Source: Panonychus citri (lineage: Eukaryota > Arthropoda > Arachnida > Trombidiformes > Tetranychidae). Taken from it: a stretch of 64,000 nt of DNA. The stretch is taken from NCBI RefSeq assembly GCF_014898815.1, contig NW_026515541.1, positions 1,364,001 to 1,428,000 of the forward strand, read 5' to 3'. The position numbers and the translations under genes were made by a program. Numbering within the stretch: the first letter of the stretch is position 1; each line of letters begins with the position of its first letter. Shown piece after piece: positions 63,691 through 64,000 of the stretch. The notes under the pieces are model-generated. The model was given only the letters and a program-made list of their open reading frames with translations, was not told the DNA's origin and made no database searches.

Positions 63691-63726
<36 letters not shown>
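63691..63726. repeat. (CT)n microsatellite
   Basis: Eighteen CT units directly after a GAAC(T7) motif. Confidence 0.9.
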
Positions 63727-63730
<4 letters not shown>

Positions 63731-64000
63731 TTATCAATACTTGACCAGGCATGAAAAAGTTCATGAGACATTTCAACTTGGAACTATTGAAATTTTCTCC
63801 TCTCCCATTAACATTTTGCTTAAGAAAATTATTCAACTTGCCAACAACTTGACAATCTAAATGTTGACAATTAACTGTTTCCAATTAATTGATCAATTGA
63901 AATTAAACACAACAATTAACATCTATTAACTTTCCAATGACAATCAATATCGTAATTGAATTTTTATATATAATATATGGAAGTGTTTTTTTTCATTCAA

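Larger units (their letters stand above)
52179..64000 (+). other. hbs/sns: Nephrin-like gene intron 5 (open at right edge)
   Basis: After the strong donor at 52179 no further Ig, FN3 or membrane-spanning exon was recognised up to the window end. The simplest reading is one intron longer than 11.8 kb. It holds (CT)n runs at about 52742-52766, 54323-54350 and 63691-63726, eight copies of the GAAC(T7) motif in one orientation or the other, a Tc1/mariner-type MITE at 62332-62534, and a possible tRNA-like remnant near 56955-57000. Confidence 0.6.

Noticed and set aside
36311..63726. Regular GA/CT arrays as a CRISPR or satellite array
   Set aside because: They are plain dinucleotide microsatellites without spacers or a higher-order unit.

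Overview
The window is AT-rich eukaryotic DNA. It has GT-AG introns, C2H2 zinc fingers, extracellular Ig domains, dense (CT/GA)n and (ATG/TCA)n microsatellites, and no bacterial gene organisation. Two introns are only 101 and 103 bp, while others exceed 7 kb. The Ig protein best fits the arthropod Sns/Hibris (nephrin) family, so an arthropod is likely. A mite or other chelicerate is my guess from the short introns and the TCA-coded Ser runs, but it is not proven.

Only two real protein-coding genes can be supported, and they lie head to head. On the minus strand, four exons (32124 down to 23714) encode a complete 333-residue transcription-factor-like protein with six C2H2 zinc fingers. On the plus strand, five exons (33729 to 52178) encode a signal peptide and the first four Ig domains (505 residues) of a nephrin/Sns/Hibris-type adhesion receptor. 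Its remaining exons were not found before base 64000, so the gene runs off the right edge. The start codons are 1.6 kb apart, so the two genes may share regulatory DNA. All exon joins were checked by hand for GT-AG sites and reading frame.

Bases 1-23713 hold no convincing gene but have a striking architecture. A 1.8 kb segment (8596-10373) is repeated in inverted orientation at 13285-15109. A second segment (2749-3478) is repeated inverted at 16037-16708. The order fits one inverted duplication of about 2749-10373, whose copy later lost its middle and gained about 0.9 kb of unrelated, more GC-rich DNA (15110-16036). A third segment (7400-8232) recurs in direct orientation at 17583-18182. One roughly 270 bp block of it is almost identical in the two copies while the rest has diverged.

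The introns carry two non-autonomous transposon-like elements. One is a 575 bp element with about 165 bp inverted arms in the zinc-finger gene (25795-26369). The other is a 203 bp Tc1/mariner-type MITE with TA flanks (62332-62534). A short motif, GAAC followed by seven or more T, recurs at least 15 times on both strands. CAGGTA also appears over-represented, and one perfect 24 bp palindrome contains it twice. No bona fide tRNA, rRNA, CRISPR array or operon was seen.
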